Assembly (NCBI GenBank): GCA_964450705.1
Contig: CAYVDB010000003.1
Location: 1 to 47,501 of the forward strand
Origin: CAYVDB01 sp964450705
GTDB lineage: Bacteria; Patescibacteriota; Minisyncoccia; Phycocordibacterales; Zambryskibacteraceae
Reading direction: 5' to 3'
Length of the DNA: 47,501 nt
Shown here: piece by piece, positions 46,787 to 47,501 of the stretch
Numbering within the stretch: the first letter of the stretch is position 1
How the letters are laid out: the number at the start of each line of letters is the position of its first letter
The notes under the pieces: generated by a model
Database searches by the model: none
What the model saw: the letters and a program-made list of their open reading frames with translations, nothing else
Told to the model about the DNA's origin: nothing
Made by a program: the position numbers and the translations under genes

Positions 46787-46972
46787 TTACCAAGAAGATT
46801 TTTTAATACCAGGGATTTTACCTTCATTTGCAAACTCTCGAAAACAGATTCGGCAAAGATCAAAATCTCTCATATAGCCACGCTTTCGACCACAACGAAA
46901 ACAACGATTTGTTGTTCGGCTTGTGAATTTCGGTTTCTTTAGAGACCGAGCGATGACTGATTTCTTTGCCAT
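46787..46972 (-). CDS. rpsN: Ribosomal protein S14, zinc-binding short form
   Basis: 61 residues with C24-x2-C27 and C40-x2-C43, the zinc ribbon of type Z S14. Complete. It has its own upstream promoter (47037-47065), separated from rplE by a hairpin. Confidence 0.95.
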   Translation of the reverse strand: MAKKSVIARSLKKPKFTSRTTNRCFRCGRKRGYMRDFDLCRICFREFANEGKIPGIKKSSW

Positions 46973-47036
46973 GCGATAAATGTGGGGTAATAACTCTAGT
47001 GTTTAAACAAAAAAAGCTCGAAAAAGCTTGCGACTT

Positions 47037-47065
47037 ATCCTATCAAGGGGGGTTACCCTTGTCAA
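47037..47065 (-). promoter_or_regulatory. Internal spc-operon promoter before rpsN
   Basis: On the minus strand TTGACA (47065-47060), 17-nt spacer, TAGGAT (47042-47037). The leader then carries an AAGCT/AGCTT hairpin with T-runs. Confidence 0.75.
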
Positions 47066-47120
47066 TAAAGATCTTTCGAGAGAATTAGCCCTTATTTCTA
47101 GGTATAATTTCTCGTCCTCC

Positions 47121-47162
47121 GTAAGTAAAAATGAGCTCTCAAAGAAGCTCATTTTTACTTAC
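47121..47162 (-). terminator. Hairpin between rplE and rpsN
   Basis: 47121-47137 and 47146-47162 are exact 17-nt reverse complements with an 8-nt loop; the 3' arm on the minus strand holds AGCTCATTTTT. It includes the rplE stop codon. Terminator or attenuator. Confidence 0.7.
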
Positions 47163-47501
47163 GAGAATCTACTTCTTTTTTAAAAGGAAAGCGAAGATAA
47201 TCAAGAAAAGCTCGGAGTTCGTCTTTGTTGCGAGCAGTCGTTACAATCGTAATCGCAAGCCCAAAAACATCCTTAAGCTCCTCATCTGTCGTTTCAGGGA
47301 AGATCGTATGCTCACGAATCCCTAGAGTATAATTACCCATTTCATCAATTGCAGAGAGTGATGTGCCACGAAAATCCTTAGTACGAGGAAGCGCCACGTG
47401 AATAAGCTTATCGAGGAATGAAAACATTCTTTTTCCTCGCAATGTTACTTGAAGTCCTACCGGATCACCTTCTCGTACCTTAAATGCGTCGACTGATTGC
47501 T
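47155..47501 (-). CDS. rplE: Ribosomal protein L5, 5' end outside the window
   Basis: C-terminal 115 residues. The frame stays open to the window edge (QSVDAFKVREGDPVGLQVTLRGKRMFSFLDKLI), so the ATG at 47442 is internal. Typical L5 motifs LPRTKDFRG and GNYTLGIREHTIFPE are present. It binds 5S rRNA. Its stop lies in a 17-bp hairpin that may end the upstream transcript. Confidence 0.94.
   Translation of the reverse strand, partial: QSVDAFKVREGDPVGLQVTLRGKRMFSFLDKLIHVALPRTKDFRGTSLSAIDEMGNYTLGIREHTIFPETTDEELKDVFGLAITIVTTARNKDELRAFLDYLRFPFKKEVDSRK

Overview
The window looks like part of a Patescibacteria (CPR) chromosome, most likely from the Parcubacteria side, assembled from a metagenome (there is a 10-N scaffold gap at 10828-10837). 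Evidence: the spc ribosomal operon runs rplE-rpsN-rpsH-rplF-rplR-rpsE-rplO-secY-adk-map with no rpmD (L30) between rpsE and rplO, a known CPR trait. S14 is the short four-Cys zinc form. Type IV pilus pilM/N/O sit next to a comF-type gene. Genes are packed with ATGA overlaps, several promoters have a -10 box only 6-12 nt from the start codon, and TTG/GTG starts occur. TGA acts as a normal stop (for example pilN), so the Gly-recoded CPR code does not apply.

Layout. 1-3261: pilus genes (minus strand) and comF. 3332-3733: two tRNA-Ser genes, one with the odd anticodon ACT. 3713-23700: a putative integrated element of about 20 kb, bounded by a perfect 22-bp direct repeat of the tRNA-Ser(GCT) 3' end. 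Its left part (3869-16059, plus strand) is a copper and extracytoplasmic redox island: DsbA-like thiol oxidoreductase, a membrane protein with an intramembrane CxxC, a His-motif anchored protein, a cupredoxin, a split ferric-reductase-type heme/flavin pair, an M23 peptidase, then a CsoR/RcnR-type repressor with a clear operator, YHS and small membrane proteins, a CPH-type P1B copper ATPase and a multicopper oxidase. Its right part (16069-23354) is a mobile module: large serine recombinase, terminase large and small subunits, a ParB-methyltransferase fusion, GIY-YIG protein, and an XRE/ImmA-type regulator pair. No capsid, portal or tail gene is present.

23701-26586: a mosaic of GNAT, GATase, a GC-rich orphan and an amber-interrupted secreted-protein gene, embedded in long perfect inverted repeats (48, 29, 89 and 17 bp). 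26724-32860: a second cupredoxin, recG, a tRNA-Ile(TAT) nested between two halves of a broken tRNA, DUF378, ftsH, a small zinc-finger-like orphan and smpB. 32905-33309: tmRNA, followed by a small hairpin element that resembles the right end of the 20-kb element and also ends in a copy of its host RNA gene's 3' end. 33475-37823: membrane proteins, a TonB-C-like protein and a cardiolipin-synthase-like PLD. 37875-38978: infC-rpmI-rplT. 39019-47501: beta-CASP nuclease, a small membrane protein, a candidate ncRNA, ndk, and the spc operon, which is split by a hairpin and an internal promoter.

How the parts fit: the cargo would let a small cell with few respiratory genes sense metal (CsoR/RcnR-type), export copper (ATPase), oxidise it outside (multicopper oxidase, cupredoxin) and manage envelope thiols (DsbA). 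The adjacent recombinase and packaging genes suggest it arrived on a phage-satellite-like vehicle. The least explained signals are (i) a structured, switch-like leader at 17499-17700, (ii) the shared tRNA/tmRNA-end hairpin elements, (iii) the nested broken tRNA, and (iv) a set of single-gene cassettes with near-consensus promoters, strong Shine-Dalgarno sites and neat terminators.
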